Of a stretch of DNA of 64,000 bases, positions 8,938 through 17,419 are shown piece by piece; positions within the stretch are counted from its first letter, which is position 1; each line of letters opens with the position of its first letter. Location of the stretch: assembly GCF_003955685.1 (NCBI RefSeq), contig NZ_RXHJ01000010.1:1-64000 (forward strand), read 5' to 3'. Under the pieces are notes generated by a model that saw only the letters and a program-made list of their open reading frames with translations, did not search any database and was not told the DNA's origin. The stretch is from Corynebacterium hylobatis. GTDB taxonomy: Bacteria > Actinomycetota > Actinomycetes > Mycobacteriales > Mycobacteriaceae. Position numbers and translations under genes: made by a program.

Positions 8938-9924
8938 TCAGGCCTGATCGGCCAGCAGCTCCGCGGCCGCGGTCACCAGCGGCAGGGCCGCGAGCGCGCC
9001 GGCGCCCTGGCCGGCGTTCATGTCCAGGGCGATCAGCGGCGTCAGCTCCAGGGCCTGCAGCGCGATCAGGTGCGCGGGCTCCGGACTGAGCTGACCCGCC
9101 TGGCACCACTGCCTCGTGCCGGGTACCAGGCGCTCGGCGAGGAAGGCCGCGACGGTGACCGGCGCGCCGTCGAGAAGCACGGGGGTGCGGCGCGTCGCGG
9201 CCTGCGCGATGAAGGCCACCAGCGCCACCAGATCCGGCGAGGAGATCTTCCGCAGCAGTTCCTCCGGCTCCGCCCCGAGGTTGCGGACGCGGAACATCGC
9301 ATCCCGGATCGCGGAGACCTTGATCTTCCACAGCTCATCGTCCATGCCGGCCCCCGGGCCGACCACCGCGACGGGTTCCGTCCGGGTCAGCGCACCGAGT
9401 ACCGCGGCAGCCACCGTCGTGTTGCCCACCCCGAGATCACCGGGGAGGAGCAGGTCAGCGCCCGAATCAACCTCCTGATCCGCGATGCGGCGGCCCAGTT
9501 CCACGGCGGCCGTGAACTCCTCGGCGCTCATGGCGTCCTCGACGTCAACTGCACCGGAACCGCGGCGCACCTGCTCCGGGCCGCCCTCCTGGTCCAGCGA
9601 GACATCCACCACCCGCACCGAGGCCCCCGCAGCCCGCGCCAGCACGTTGACCGCGCCGGCGCCACTGTCGATCACCGCGGCCTGCCGGACGGAGTACTCC
9701 GGTGGCAGCGTGGACATCCCCCGCTTCACGACGCCATGGTCCCCCGCGAAGACCACCACCCGGCAGCGCTGCAGCGGTGCCGGAGGGAAAACCCCCTGGC
9801 AGGCGGCGACCCAGGCACCCAGCTCCCGCAGCCGGCCCAGCCCCGAGGCGGAGACAGCCGCGAGAGCCTCAGCACGGACCTGAGCGTCCGGGGGCGTGAC
9901 CGGGGCAGTGGAATCGAAGAGCAT
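8938..9924 (-). CDS. cobT: CobT-family nicotinate-nucleotide-dimethylbenzimidazole phosphoribosyltransferase with altered active site
   Basis: By family, CobT transfers phosphoribose from nicotinate mononucleotide to the lower-ligand base during cobamide assembly. The protein has 328 residues, against 356 in Salmonella. Family landmarks are FAGDHGVVKRGMSTLPPEYS, the nucleotide-binding GVGNTTVAAAV and the C-terminal GQGAGALAALPLV. The last motif reads GEGSGAALAMP in Salmonella, where the Glu is the catalytic base Glu317; here it is Gln306. The upstream GEMGIGNTT motif here reads GDLGVGNTT, giving Asp163 for Glu174. The ATG at 9924 lies 3 bases after the DUF3043 stop, so the two form one transcription unit. 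No other cobamide gene lies in the window. Confidence 0.9.
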   Translation of the reverse strand: MLFDSTAPVTPPDAQVRAEALAAVSASGLGRLRELGAWVAACQGVFPPAPLQRCRVVVFAGDHGVVKRGMSTLPPEYSVRQAAVIDSGAGAVNVLARAAGASVRVVDVSLDQEGGPEQVRRGSGAVDVEDAMSAEEFTAAVELGRRIADQEVDSGADLLLPGDLGVGNTTVAAAVLGALTRTEPVAVVGPGAGMDDELWKIKVSAIRDAMFRVRNLGAEPEELLRKISSPDLVALVAFIAQAATRRTPVLLDGAPVTVAAFLAERLVPGTRQWCQAGQLSPEPAHLIALQALELTPLIALDMNAGQGAGALAALPLVTAAAELLADQA

Positions 9925-9927
9925 GTT

Positions 9928-10623
9928 CTAGACCTGCTCGCCGATATCCACCCGCGGCTTCGGGGAACGCCACTTCCGCGGCTGCGTCATCCGCGAATAG
10001 GCGTAGAAACCCAGCCCGATGCCCGCAGCCGTGGTCTCCGGGAACTTTGCCCGCACCGCCTGGTTCACCCGACGACCCGTAACCACACCCTCGATGAAGA
10101 AGACGACCATCAGACCCATGGCGAACAGCGACATGATGTTCGCCAACGTCGGCGCCCACGTACCGATGAACATGATCACCAGCAGGGCCAGCGCCACCGG
10201 CAGCACCACGTTGTTGATGAACCGGCGGGAGTCGATCCAGTCACGCACGAAACGGCGCTCCGGACCCTGGTCGCGGGCCAGCAGATAACGCTCATCGCCG
10301 GCGTCCATCGCCTTCTGCACCTCGCGCTGGCGGCTGCGGTTCGCATCCCGCTCCTTCGCCTTATAGGCCTTCCACTCCTCCTTGGACATGGACTTCTTCA
10401 GGTCCCGGCGCTGCGCCTGCGCCTGCGCCGCCGAGGCCGGAGCCTTCGGATCCCGGATGATGCCGCGCTCGATCTCCACCTCCCGACGCTTCGGGGTGGG
10501 GCGACCCTTCGGCGGGGTATAGCCCCTCGGGAGGTCAACCGGGGTTTCCTCCGGCACCGGGCTCTGCTTCTCAGCAGGGTCGGTGGGGGAGGGGTCGTCA
10601 GATTTCTGCCAGGGGAGTTTCAC
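9928..10623 (-). CDS. DUF3043 family membrane protein
   Basis: 231-residue actinobacterial protein of unknown function. The N-terminal half is charged and Pro/Lys-rich (PPKGRPTPKRREVEIERG). Two hydrophobic helices follow, one around NNVVLPVALALLVIMFIG and one around SLFAMGLMVVFFIEGVV, with a basic C-terminal tail. The frame is open to 10794, but I take the GTG at 10623 (protein start MKLPWQKSDDPSPTD). It follows the -10 TAGCCT (10631-10636, minus strand) by 7 bases, and the longer extension is low-complexity. It is the first gene of a unit with cobT. Confidence 0.75.
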   Translation of the reverse strand: MKLPWQKSDDPSPTDPAEKQSPVPEETPVDLPRGYTPPKGRPTPKRREVEIERGIIRDPKAPASAAQAQAQRRDLKKSMSKEEWKAYKAKERDANRSRQREVQKAMDAGDERYLLARDQGPERRFVRDWIDSRRFINNVVLPVALALLVIMFIGTWAPTLANIMSLFAMGLMVVFFIEGVVTGRRVNQAVRAKFPETTAAGIGLGFYAYSRMTQPRKWRSPKPRVDIGEQV

Positions 10624-10829
10624 GGATCCCAGGCTACAAGGCCCCGGAATGAATTTGGGAATACGGGTCGGGGAGTGGGCGTTGATAGTATGTGAGCGTC
10701 CGGTCCACCATTGACGGACCTGTCCCGGGATTCCGGGGAGGAGTATGGTGGGCGCGTATACGGGTATCCCGCAGACAGGGAGTCCCTGGCGCACGACATG
10801 AAGTTTTGATACGCAAGGAGACCACCAAC

Positions 10830-11174
10830 ATGACCGCTCCCACCTCCAGCACCGGCGTCGTACTCACCGACTCCGCGGCCGCCAAGGCCAAGGCCCTGCT
10901 TGATCAGGAGGGCCGCGATGACCTGTCCCTGCGCATCGCTGTCCAGCCGGGTGGCTGTGCCGGCCTGCGTTACCAGCTCTACTTCGATGACCGTTCCCTC
11001 GACGGCGACCAGATCGACGAGGTCGGCGGTGTCCGTCTCGTGGTGGACAAGATGAGCGTGCCCTACCTCAGCGGCGCGCGGATCGACTTCGCCGACACCA
11101 TCGAGTCCCAGGGCTTCACCATCGACAACCCGAACGCCGGCGGTGCCTGCGCCTGCGGCGACTCCTTCAACTAG
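10830..11174 (+). CDS. erpA: HesB/IscA-family iron-sulfur cluster insertion protein (ErpA-like)
   Basis: A-type carrier that passes Fe-S clusters to target proteins; 114 residues. It has the three conserved cysteines: one in QPGGCAGLRYQL and two in the terminal GGACACGDSF. The ATG at 10830 has AAGGAG nine bases upstream (10815-10820). The upstream reading frame continues but is not coding-like. Its position beside the respiratory genes suits Rieske or other Fe-S protein maturation, though that link is inference. The gene is followed by a strong terminator and a palindromic repeat. Confidence 0.9.
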   Translation: MTAPTSSTGVVLTDSAAAKAKALLDQEGRDDLSLRIAVQPGGCAGLRYQLYFDDRSLDGDQIDEVGGVRLVVDKMSVPYLSGARIDFADTIESQGFTIDNPNAGGACACGDSFN

Positions 11175-11213
11175 GCCTCGCCGGGGTTCCCCGGGTTTCG
11201 TCACCGGACGAAA

Positions 11214-11258
11214 CAACGCCCGCATTTTCCCCTTGAGGGGAGTGCGGGCGTTTTCTTG
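11214..11258 (+). terminator. Terminator after erpA
   Basis: AACGCCCGCA / TGCGGGCGTT stem with an inner TTCCCCTTGAGGGGA hairpin, followed by TTCTTGTT. Confidence 0.85.
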
Positions 11259-11305
11259 TTCTCGGGCTTGACGTGAGATTTTCAGGTGCGCCCCTGGATG
11301 GACGA

Positions 11306-11418
11306 ACCCTGCGATCAGCACCCCGCGAGGAGTCTCCTTTTCGGGCTCATCGCGGGTTGTGTGTCGGATTTCAGGGGTGAACGCAGGTTTCTCATCGCGG
11401 GGTTTGTCATCGCGGGCT
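11306..11418. repeat. Palindromic intergenic repeat, copy 1 (degenerate)
   Basis: This shares an ordered set of blocks with 63657-63756: CCTGCGATCA, CCCCGCGAGGAGTC, GGGCTC.TCGCGGG, GATTT..CAGGGGTG, CGCAGGTTT, TCGCGGGGTTTG. An extra partial arm (TCATCGCGGGCTTT) follows at about 11407-11420. The element lies between the ends of convergent erpA and ltsA. Confidence 0.8.
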
Positions 11419-11446
11419 TTCCGGTACCACCCCGCACCCCGGCCGG

Positions 11447-13369
11447 TCAGATGTCTACCGGATAGTCCTTCTCCTCGATCTGCGGGTCGATGCGCTCCTC
11501 GACGAAGATGCCGTGCCAGACCATGAAGGCCAGGACGGTCCACAGGCGGCGGGAGTGGTCGGAGATGCCGTCGCGGTGCTCCTTGAGCATCTCGAGCACG
11601 GCCTTCCGGTCGAAGATGTCATCGGTCTGGGACTCAGTGATGGTGTCCTGTGCCCAGCCGAAGAGTTCATCGCCGGCGAGCCAGTGGCGCATGGGCACGG
11701 GGAAGCCGAGCTTCTTACGGTGCAGCACATGCGGCGGCACGATCTGCTCCATCGCCTTGCGCAGGGCGTATTTGGTGGTGCCCTCGGCGATCTTCAGGTT
11801 GTGCGGGATGGTCTGGGCGACCTCGAAGACCTCCTTGTCCAGGAAGGGCACACGCAGCTCCAGGGAGTTGGCCATGTTGATCTTGTCGGCCTTGACCAGG
11901 ATGTCGCCGCGCATCCAGGTGAACAGGTCCAGGTGCTGCATCCGTGCGACGGGGTCCATGTGGGTGGACTGGGCGTAGATGGGGGCGGTGACCTCCTTGT
12001 GGTCCCACTCCTCCTTCGCCCAGGGCAGGACCCGCTGCAGCTGCTGGAAGTTGAAGGAACGCGCGTTGCCGTAATAGCGGTCCTCCATGGTCATGGAGCC
12101 GCGCTCGAGCAGGGACTTGCCCTTCATACCGTCCGGCAGGACGCGGGAGAGGCGGCCGAGGCCGCGGCGCAGGGGGGAGGGCATCTTCTCGAAGGGTGCG
12201 AGTGAGAGGGGCTCCTTGTAGATGGTGTAGCCGCCGAAGAGCTCGTCGGCACCCTCACCGGAGAGCACGACCTTGACGTGTTTGCGGGCTTCCTGGGCCA
12301 CGAAATACAGCGGCACCAGCGAGGGGTCGGCGACGGGGTCGTCGAGGTACCACATGATCTTCGGGATGGCGGCGGCGTACTCCTCGGGGGAGACGACCTT
12401 GACGATGTGCTCGACACCGATCGCCTCGGCGGATTCCGCGGCGACGTCGATCTCCGAGTAGCCCTCGCGCTCGAAACCGGTGGTGAAGGTCAGCAGGTTC
12501 GGGTTGTGCCGCTTGGCCAGGGTGGCGATGGCGGTGGAGTCGATGCCGCCGGAGAGGAAGGATCCGACGGTGACGTCGGCACGCATGTGCTTCTCCACGG
12601 AGTCCTCCAGCGCCCGCGCGATGCGGTCGAAGAGGTCCTGTTCGGTGCCCTTGGGAACCGGGGTGACCTCGAAGTTCGGTTTGAAGTAGCGCTTCGCGAC
12701 GACCTCGTCCCCGGCCTTCAGGGTGGCGGTGCAGCCGGACTCGAGGCGGCGGATGCCGGTGTGCAGGGACTCCGGCTCGGGGACGTACTGGAGGTCCACG
12801 TAGTGCTCGATGGCCCGCTGGTCAAGCTCAAGACCTAGACCCAGCTCGGGGGCCATCTCCAGGATGGACTTCTTCTCGGAGGCGAAGACGGTGCCGGCGG
12901 GGGTGGTTGCGTAGAACAGCGGCTTGATGCCGAACTGATCGCGGGCGACGAACAGAACCTGCTCCTGCGTGTCCCAGATGGCGAAGGCGAACATGCCGCG
13001 CAGATGCTCGACGACCTCCTCACCCCAGTGGTGGTAGCCGACGACGATGGTCTCGGAGTCGCCCTGGGTGTGGAAGGTGTGGCCTGCGGCGGTGAGCTCC
13101 TCGCGCAGTTCCACGAAGTTGTAGATCTCACCGTTGAAGATCAGGGTGTAGCGCTCGGGGGCATCCGCCGGCCCCCACACCAGAGGCTGGTGGGAGTGCT
13201 CGAGGTCGACGATGGACAGGCGGTTGAAGCCGAAGACCGCGGAGGCGTCGTGCCAGGTGTCGGCGTCGTCCGGACCGCGGTGGCGCATGCACGGGAGCGC
13301 CCGGGTGACGGCGTCGACGAAGGCGTCAGCGTCTCCGCGGGCGGTGAGCATGCCAAGAAAGCCGCACAT
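11447..13369 (-). CDS. ltsA: LtsA, glutamine-dependent amidotransferase of the asparagine synthase type
   Basis: 640 residues, matching C. glutamicum LtsA, which amidates the side-chain carboxylate of meso-diaminopimelate in peptidoglycan precursors and whose loss gives lysozyme and temperature sensitivity. Cys2 of MCGFLGML is the Ntn-type glutaminase nucleophile. The glutaminase domain includes RHRGPDD and IFNGEIYN. The synthetase domain has the PP-loop GSFLSGGIDSTA and VVLSGEGADELFGGY. The frame extends to 13723, but cleavage-free exposure of Cys2 requires the ATG at 13369, which has a GAGGAG SD. It is divergent from ctaC. Confidence 0.94.
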   Translation of the reverse strand: MCGFLGMLTARGDADAFVDAVTRALPCMRHRGPDDADTWHDASAVFGFNRLSIVDLEHSHQPLVWGPADAPERYTLIFNGEIYNFVELREELTAAGHTFHTQGDSETIVVGYHHWGEEVVEHLRGMFAFAIWDTQEQVLFVARDQFGIKPLFYATTPAGTVFASEKKSILEMAPELGLGLELDQRAIEHYVDLQYVPEPESLHTGIRRLESGCTATLKAGDEVVAKRYFKPNFEVTPVPKGTEQDLFDRIARALEDSVEKHMRADVTVGSFLSGGIDSTAIATLAKRHNPNLLTFTTGFEREGYSEIDVAAESAEAIGVEHIVKVVSPEEYAAAIPKIMWYLDDPVADPSLVPLYFVAQEARKHVKVVLSGEGADELFGGYTIYKEPLSLAPFEKMPSPLRRGLGRLSRVLPDGMKGKSLLERGSMTMEDRYYGNARSFNFQQLQRVLPWAKEEWDHKEVTAPIYAQSTHMDPVARMQHLDLFTWMRGDILVKADKINMANSLELRVPFLDKEVFEVAQTIPHNLKIAEGTTKYALRKAMEQIVPPHVLHRKKLGFPVPMRHWLAGDELFGWAQDTITESQTDDIFDRKAVLEMLKEHRDGISDHSRRLWTVLAFMVWHGIFVEERIDPQIEEKDYPVDI

Positions 13370-13800
13370 GTGGAAATTTTCTCCTCTATATAACGGGAAG
13401 GGACGCGCTAGAGTCGTCGAGGTGTCGGTCCTACGATACGGCCCGCGGGCGTCGGCAGGCGACACCGGCACGGGCGTGGGGTGCGAATGGAAACGAAAAA
13501 CACTCCCGGTGGGGGAGGGGGTAGAAAGTCTGCCCCAACGGGTGGAAACTTTCGGATGATGCAGCGTGTCGGCCCTTGTGAAATGGGTTACACGCGTCCG
13601 GAGGTGGTGTGTACCCCATTCGCCGGTAACCCCACATGGGCTGTAACATCCGGGGTACTTCGAGGGATACCGGTCTCGTCCGGCGAATCTGAGGAGGACT
13701 GAAACTGTGTGGAAGACCTCCATCGATGAACTATCCTGCTTTGTTAGGAATGCTTAAACCAGTGTTCAAGGATTTAGTGTGGACAGGAAGGCAGACACAC
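13370..13800. other. Divergent regulatory region between ltsA and ctaC
   Basis: 431 bases without a convincing gene. It holds the ltsA SD and leader, a putative GlxR site (13577-13592) and the ctaC leader. The open frames through it (the ltsA and ctaC 5' extensions) are Pro/Ser/Arg-rich and lack coding character. Confidence 0.7.
13577..13592. promoter_or_regulatory. Putative GlxR (CRP-type) binding site
   Basis: TGTGA-N6-TTACA matches nine of the ten half-site positions of the GlxR consensus TGTGA-N6-TCACA. GlxR is known to act on cytochrome oxidase genes in C. glutamicum. The site is 208 bases from each of the two start codons, so it could serve either gene. Confidence 0.45.
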
Positions 13801-14895
13801 GTGGAACAGCGTAATAAGCGCGGCTTCGCTCGAAAGGCGGGTCTCGGCGGTGTGATGGCGCTGGGCGGACTCGCCCTCGCCGGTTGCGACGTCGCTCCCC
13901 CGGAGAGCGTCGGCAAGATTCTCGGGATGGGATGGCCGACGGGTATCACCCCCGAAGCGACCTCCATGTACAACTTCTGGGTCTGGGTCTGGGTCACCGC
14001 CTGGATCATCGGCATCATCATGTGGGCTCTCATGCTCACCGCCATCTTCAGCTGGAGCGCGAAGAAGGCCGAAAAGCAGGGCAAGGGTGAATTCCCGCGC
14101 CAGCTGCAGTACAACGTGCCGCTTGAGCTGGTGCTGACCATCATGCCGATCATCATCGTCATGGTCCTGTTCTTCTTCACCATCCAGACCCAGCAGAAGG
14201 TCACCGCGCTGGACAAGGATCCACAGGTCACCGTTGACGTCACCGCGTTCCAGTGGAACTGGAAGTTCGGCTACCAGAACGTTGCCGCCGAGCTGAGCCC
14301 GACCGGCTCCGAGTATGTCGGCCTTGATGAGGACCGTCAGGAGCTGGCTGAGGCCACCAGGTACGATGACCCGGATCTGGTCGCTAACCCGAACCCGATC
14401 CACGGCATGTCCGAGGGCGACCAGTCCTACCTGAACTTCAACCAGATCGAGACCCTCGGTTCCACCGAGGAGATCCCGGTCCTGGTCCTCCCGACCAACA
14501 CCCCGATTGAGTTCCAGCTCGCCTCCGGCGATGTGGCCCACTCCTTCTGGATCCCGGAGTTCCTGTTCAAGCGTGACGCCTTCGCCCACCCGGAGGCCAA
14601 CCAGCAGCAGCGTGCATTCCAGATCGAGGCCATCGAGGAGGAGGGTGCCTTCGTCGGACGCTGTGCCGAGATGTGCGGTACCTACCACGCCATGATGAAC
14701 TTCGAGCTGCGCGCCGTCTCCCCGGAGGCATTCCAGGATTACCTGCAGTTCCGTATCGACAACCCGGACGCCCCGAACTCTGAGGCTCTCGCGTCCATCG
14801 GTGAGGCTCCGTACGCGACCACCACCCACCCGTTCAACTCGTCCCGCCAGACCTGGGACGGCGAGAACTTCGTCGACAACAACGCCAACATCTAA
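13801..14895 (+). CDS. ctaC: Cytochrome aa3 oxidase subunit II (CuA lipoprotein)
   Basis: Subunit II of the aa3 oxidase; it receives electrons from the bc1 complex at its CuA centre. 364 residues. A lipoprotein signal peptide ends in LALAGC with lipidated Cys29. Two membrane helices follow (about 64-86 and 105-127), then an extracellular CuA domain with DVAHSFWIPEF and CAEMCGTYHAMM. The GTG at 13801 has an AGGAAG SD (13785-13790). The frame is open to an ATG at 13726, which would put 25 non-signal residues before the signal peptide. ctaF follows 15 bases downstream. Confidence 0.94.
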   Translation: MEQRNKRGFARKAGLGGVMALGGLALAGCDVAPPESVGKILGMGWPTGITPEATSMYNFWVWVWVTAWIIGIIMWALMLTAIFSWSAKKAEKQGKGEFPRQLQYNVPLELVLTIMPIIIVMVLFFFTIQTQQKVTALDKDPQVTVDVTAFQWNWKFGYQNVAAELSPTGSEYVGLDEDRQELAEATRYDDPDLVANPNPIHGMSEGDQSYLNFNQIETLGSTEEIPVLVLPTNTPIEFQLASGDVAHSFWIPEFLFKRDAFAHPEANQQQRAFQIEAIEEEGAFVGRCAEMCGTYHAMMNFELRAVSPEAFQDYLQFRIDNPDAPNSEALASIGEAPYATTTHPFNSSRQTWDGENFVDNNANI

Positions 14896-14910
14896 GCGAG
14901 GAGTTTCATA

Positions 14911-15342
14911 ATGAAGTCCAGCTCTAAACTGCTGTACGGCATCGCAGCCTTTCTCGCACTGATCGCCGTCGTCTACGCCCTCGGAACCACCTACATCAAC
15001 GATGACGGTTCCGGCGGTGGAGCGGAGTGGGTCGGCATCGTCGCCCTGGTGCTGTCCACCGCACTGGCCGTCATGCTCGGTGTCTACCTCCACTTCACCG
15101 ACTCCCGCGCCGATATCCTCCCCGAGGACTGGGAGGAGGCCGAGGTTGAGGACAAGGCCGGTATTCTCGGCTTCTTCTCCCCGGGCTCCATCTACCCGGC
15201 CTGGATGGCCGGCGCCGTCGGCGTCCTGGCCCTGGGCCTCGCCTTCTGGCACCTGTGGATGGTCGCGATGGGCCTGGTCCTGCTGATCTGGGCCTCCTAC
15301 AACCTCAGCCTGCAGTACGGCCTGCCGAAGGAGAAGCACTAA
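14911..15342 (+). CDS. ctaF: Cytochrome c oxidase subunit IV, actinobacterial type
   Basis: Small fourth subunit of the actinobacterial aa3 oxidase, 143 residues with four hydrophobic helices. Helices 1 and 2 are LLYGIAAFLALIAVVYALG and WVGIVALVLSTALAVMLGVY; 3 and 4 are in the C-terminal half. A loop with RADILPEDWEEAEVEDKAG sits between the pairs. The SD CGAGGAG is just after ctaC, and the two genes form one unit ending in a strong hairpin. Confidence 0.93.
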   Translation: MKSSSKLLYGIAAFLALIAVVYALGTTYINDDGSGGGAEWVGIVALVLSTALAVMLGVYLHFTDSRADILPEDWEEAEVEDKAGILGFFSPGSIYPAWMAGAVGVLALGLAFWHLWMVAMGLVLLIWASYNLSLQYGLPKEKH

Positions 15343-15373
15343 TCTCCGCTGCGGCCTGAGCTGCCACACGAAT

Positions 15374-15416
15374 CACGACGAGGCACCCGTCCCCCTGGGG
15401 CGGGTGCCTCGTCGTG
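15374..15416 (+). terminator. Strong hairpin after ctaCF
   Basis: A perfect 16-base stem (CACGACGAGGCACCCG and its complement) with a short loop. There is no T-tract, only TCTGTTCCC. Confidence 0.7.
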
Positions 15417-15559
15417 TCTGTTCCCCAGGATTTTCCCAGCTTCAGGGAAAACGGCCGGGATCGTCGGTGTGGGGAGGGGAACCCTCCCGAAGTGGGGGAA
15501 CCTGCAGGTGGGAGGGGTCATCCAAAAGTTGGTAATCTGCTTTTCGGGGGCCCTTTCCG

Positions 15560-15575
15560 TGTGATTTACATCTCG
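15560..15575. promoter_or_regulatory. Possible GlxR site upstream of ctaE-qcrCAB
   Basis: TGTGATTTACATCTCG has a perfect first half-site, the favoured central TA spacing and three of five positions of the second half-site. GlxR control of this operon is reported for C. glutamicum; the match here is only moderate. Confidence 0.35.
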
Positions 15576-15832
15576 CACCCCTCTGCGGTGGTTCTCAGGT
15601 TGCAATCGGGTAAATCCGGTAAAGTAAGTGCAGACGAGTGCCGCCCGGGGGTATTGGGCGGGCCCGGGGGAGGTGACCTGCAGGAATGTGGCGTCGGATG
15701 CAGGGTCAGGAAAGTTCCCGGCAAAGTGGAAAATTTTCACGGGGGCGGTTTCCTTCCTAAAACCGCAGGTGGTATTCCTATTCTCCCCCTGGGGGCGGGG
15801 GGAGTTGAAGTGACTTCCAACCCTGGAACAGC

Positions 15833-15838
15833 CATACT
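15833..15838 (+). promoter_or_regulatory. ctaE -10 element, leaderless start
   Basis: CATACT ends 7 bases before the GTG at 15846; GTGACT, 17 bases further upstream (15810-15815), is a weak -35. Confidence 0.45.
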
Positions 15839-15845
15839 GGTCAGC

Positions 15846-16460
15846 GTGACGAGCGCAGTTTCAAACACAGGTATGGCAGCACCACAGCGTGTTCCCTCAC
15901 TGAACCGACCCAACATGGTCAGTGTCGGCACGATTGTGTTCCTGTCTCAGGAATTGATGTTCTTCGCCGGACTGTTCGCGATGTACTTCACATCGCGCGC
16001 GAACGGCCTTGCAGGTGACTGGGCGGAGCAGACCGCCAATCTCAACGTGTTGTATGGATTCATCATCACCGCGATTCTGGTCGCCTCCTCGGTCACCTCG
16101 CAGTTCGGCGTCTTCTCCGCAGAAAGGGGTGACGTTTACGGACTCCGTCGCTGGTACCTCATCACCGTCGGTCTGGCGCTGGCTTTCCTCAGCTTCCTGG
16201 CCTTCGAGTGGTACGAGCTGATCATGCACGGAGTGACGATCCAGTCGAGTGTCTTCGGCTCGGTCTTCTACATCATCACGGGCTTCCACGCCCTGCACGT
16301 CTCGGCAGGTGTCATCGCCTTCCTCGTCGTGCTCCGTCGTGTGACCGTGTCCAAGTTCACGCCGGCACAGGCCACCGCCGCAATGGCAGTGTCCTACTAC
16401 TGGCACTTCGTCGATGTCATCTGGGTCGGCGTCTTCATCACGCTTTACCTTGTCCAGTAG
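15846..16460 (+). CDS. ctaE: Cytochrome aa3 oxidase subunit III
   Basis: Subunit III of the aa3 terminal oxidase, 204 residues, all hydrophobic helices (five). Landmarks are VGTIVFLSQELMFFAGLF, GFHALHVSAGVIAF and SYYWHFVDVIWVGVF. The frame extends much further upstream, but the coding character starts at MTSAVSNTGMAAPQR. The GTG at 15846 directly follows a -10 box, so translation is probably leaderless. It heads the ctaE-qcrC-qcrA-qcrB operon of the bcc-aa3 supercomplex. Confidence 0.94.
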   Translation: MTSAVSNTGMAAPQRVPSLNRPNMVSVGTIVFLSQELMFFAGLFAMYFTSRANGLAGDWAEQTANLNVLYGFIITAILVASSVTSQFGVFSAERGDVYGLRRWYLITVGLALAFLSFLAFEWYELIMHGVTIQSSVFGSVFYIITGFHALHVSAGVIAFLVVLRRVTVSKFTPAQATAAMAVSYYWHFVDVIWVGVFITLYLVQ

Positions 16461-16525
16461 GCCGTAGCCTGCCGAGCAATCGGCCTGCAGCCATTCACTT
16501 TCCGTAACCGAATTTTCAAAGGAAA

Positions 16526-17419
16526 ATGATGGATACCAATCCGAACATTGCCGCCGGCGGCGACGTGAAGTCGTCCGCCTCGGCCAAGAAGGCCCGCGGC
16601 CGCCGCAAGATGCGTCGTACCGCAGCTGGCGCCTTCGCGCTGACTCTCGGGCTCACCGGCGCGGGCGTTCTCGCCACCGCGCTGACCCCGGACGCACAGG
16701 TCGCCACCGCCCAGCGGGATGACCAGGCACTGATCCAGGAGGGCAAGGACCTCTACGACGTCGCCTGCATCACCTGCCACGGTGCCAACCTCCAGGGTGT
16801 GCCGGACCGCGGTCCGTCCCTCATCGGTATCGGTGAGGGCGCCGTGTACTTCCAGGTTCACTCCGGTCGTATGCCGATGATGTCCAATGACGCCCAGGCT
16901 GAGCGTAAGGCCCCGCGTTACACCGAGGCCCAGGCTCTGGCCATGGCCGCCTTCGTGGCCGCCAACGGTGGTGGACCTGAGCTCGTGTACAACGAGGACG
17001 GCACCCTCGCCATGGAGGAACTCCGTGGCAAGAACTACAACGGCCAGATCGACGCCCAGGACATCGCCCGCGGTGGCGAGCTGTTCCGCCTGAACTGCGC
17101 CTCCTGCCACAGCTTCACCGGCCGTGGTGGCGCACTGTCCTCCGGTAAGTACGCGCCGACCCTGGATCCCGCCAACGAGCAGGAGATCTACCAGGCCATG
17201 CTCACCGGCCCGCAGAACATGCCGAAGTTCTCTGACCGTCAGCTTTCCGCTGACGAGAAGAAGGACATCATCGCCTTCATCAAGGCGACCAAGGAGACCC
17301 CGTCTCCGGGTGGCTGGGGCCTCGGCGGCCTCGGCCCGGTCTCTGAGGGTATGGCCATGTGGTTCATCGGCATCACCGTTCTCGGTGCCGCCGCTATGTG
17401 GATTGGATCGCGTTCATGA
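16526..17419 (+). CDS. qcrC: Diheme cytochrome c subunit of the bc1 complex
   Basis: Cytochrome cc that passes electrons directly from the bc1 complex to the CuA centre of the oxidase, as actinobacteria lack a soluble cytochrome c. 297 residues. It has a signal anchor around 33-55, two c-type heme sites CITCH (81-85) and CASCH (191-195), and a C-terminal anchor helix ([17 protein letters not shown]). The ATG at 16526 has an AAAGGAAA SD; ATG 16529 is an equal alternative. Its TGA overlaps the qcrA ATG by four bases. Confidence 0.96.
   Translation: MMDTNPNIAAGGDVKSSASAKKARGRRKMRRTAAGAFALTLGLTGAGVLATALTPDAQVATAQRDDQALIQEGKDLYDVACITCHGANLQGVPDRGPSLIGIGEGAVYFQVHSGRMPMMSNDAQAERKAPRYTEAQALAMAAFVAANGGGPELVYNEDGTLAMEELRGKNYNGQIDAQDIARGGELFRLNCASCHSFTGRGGALSSGKYAPTLDPANEQEIYQAMLTGPQNMPKFSDRQLSADEKKDIIAFIKATKETPSPGGWGLGGLGPVSEGMAMWFIGITVLGAAAMWIGSRS

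Larger units (their letters stand above)
15417..15845 (+). other. Upstream region of ctaE-qcrCAB
   Basis: About 430 bases without a credible gene. It contains a possible GlxR site (15560-15575), the palindrome GAAAATTTTC near 15728, G-rich tracts and, at its end, the ctaE -10. I see no recognised riboswitch in it. Confidence 0.6.

Noticed and set aside
13370..13723. 118-residue N-terminal extension of LtsA
   Set aside because: The glutaminase mechanism needs Cys2 at the N-terminus after Met removal; the extension is Pro/Ser/Arg-rich and lies in the promoter region.
13774..15369. 531-codon minus-strand ORF antisense to ctaC/ctaF
   Set aside because: Gly/Val/Asp-rich shadow; the plus strand encodes recognisable oxidase subunits.
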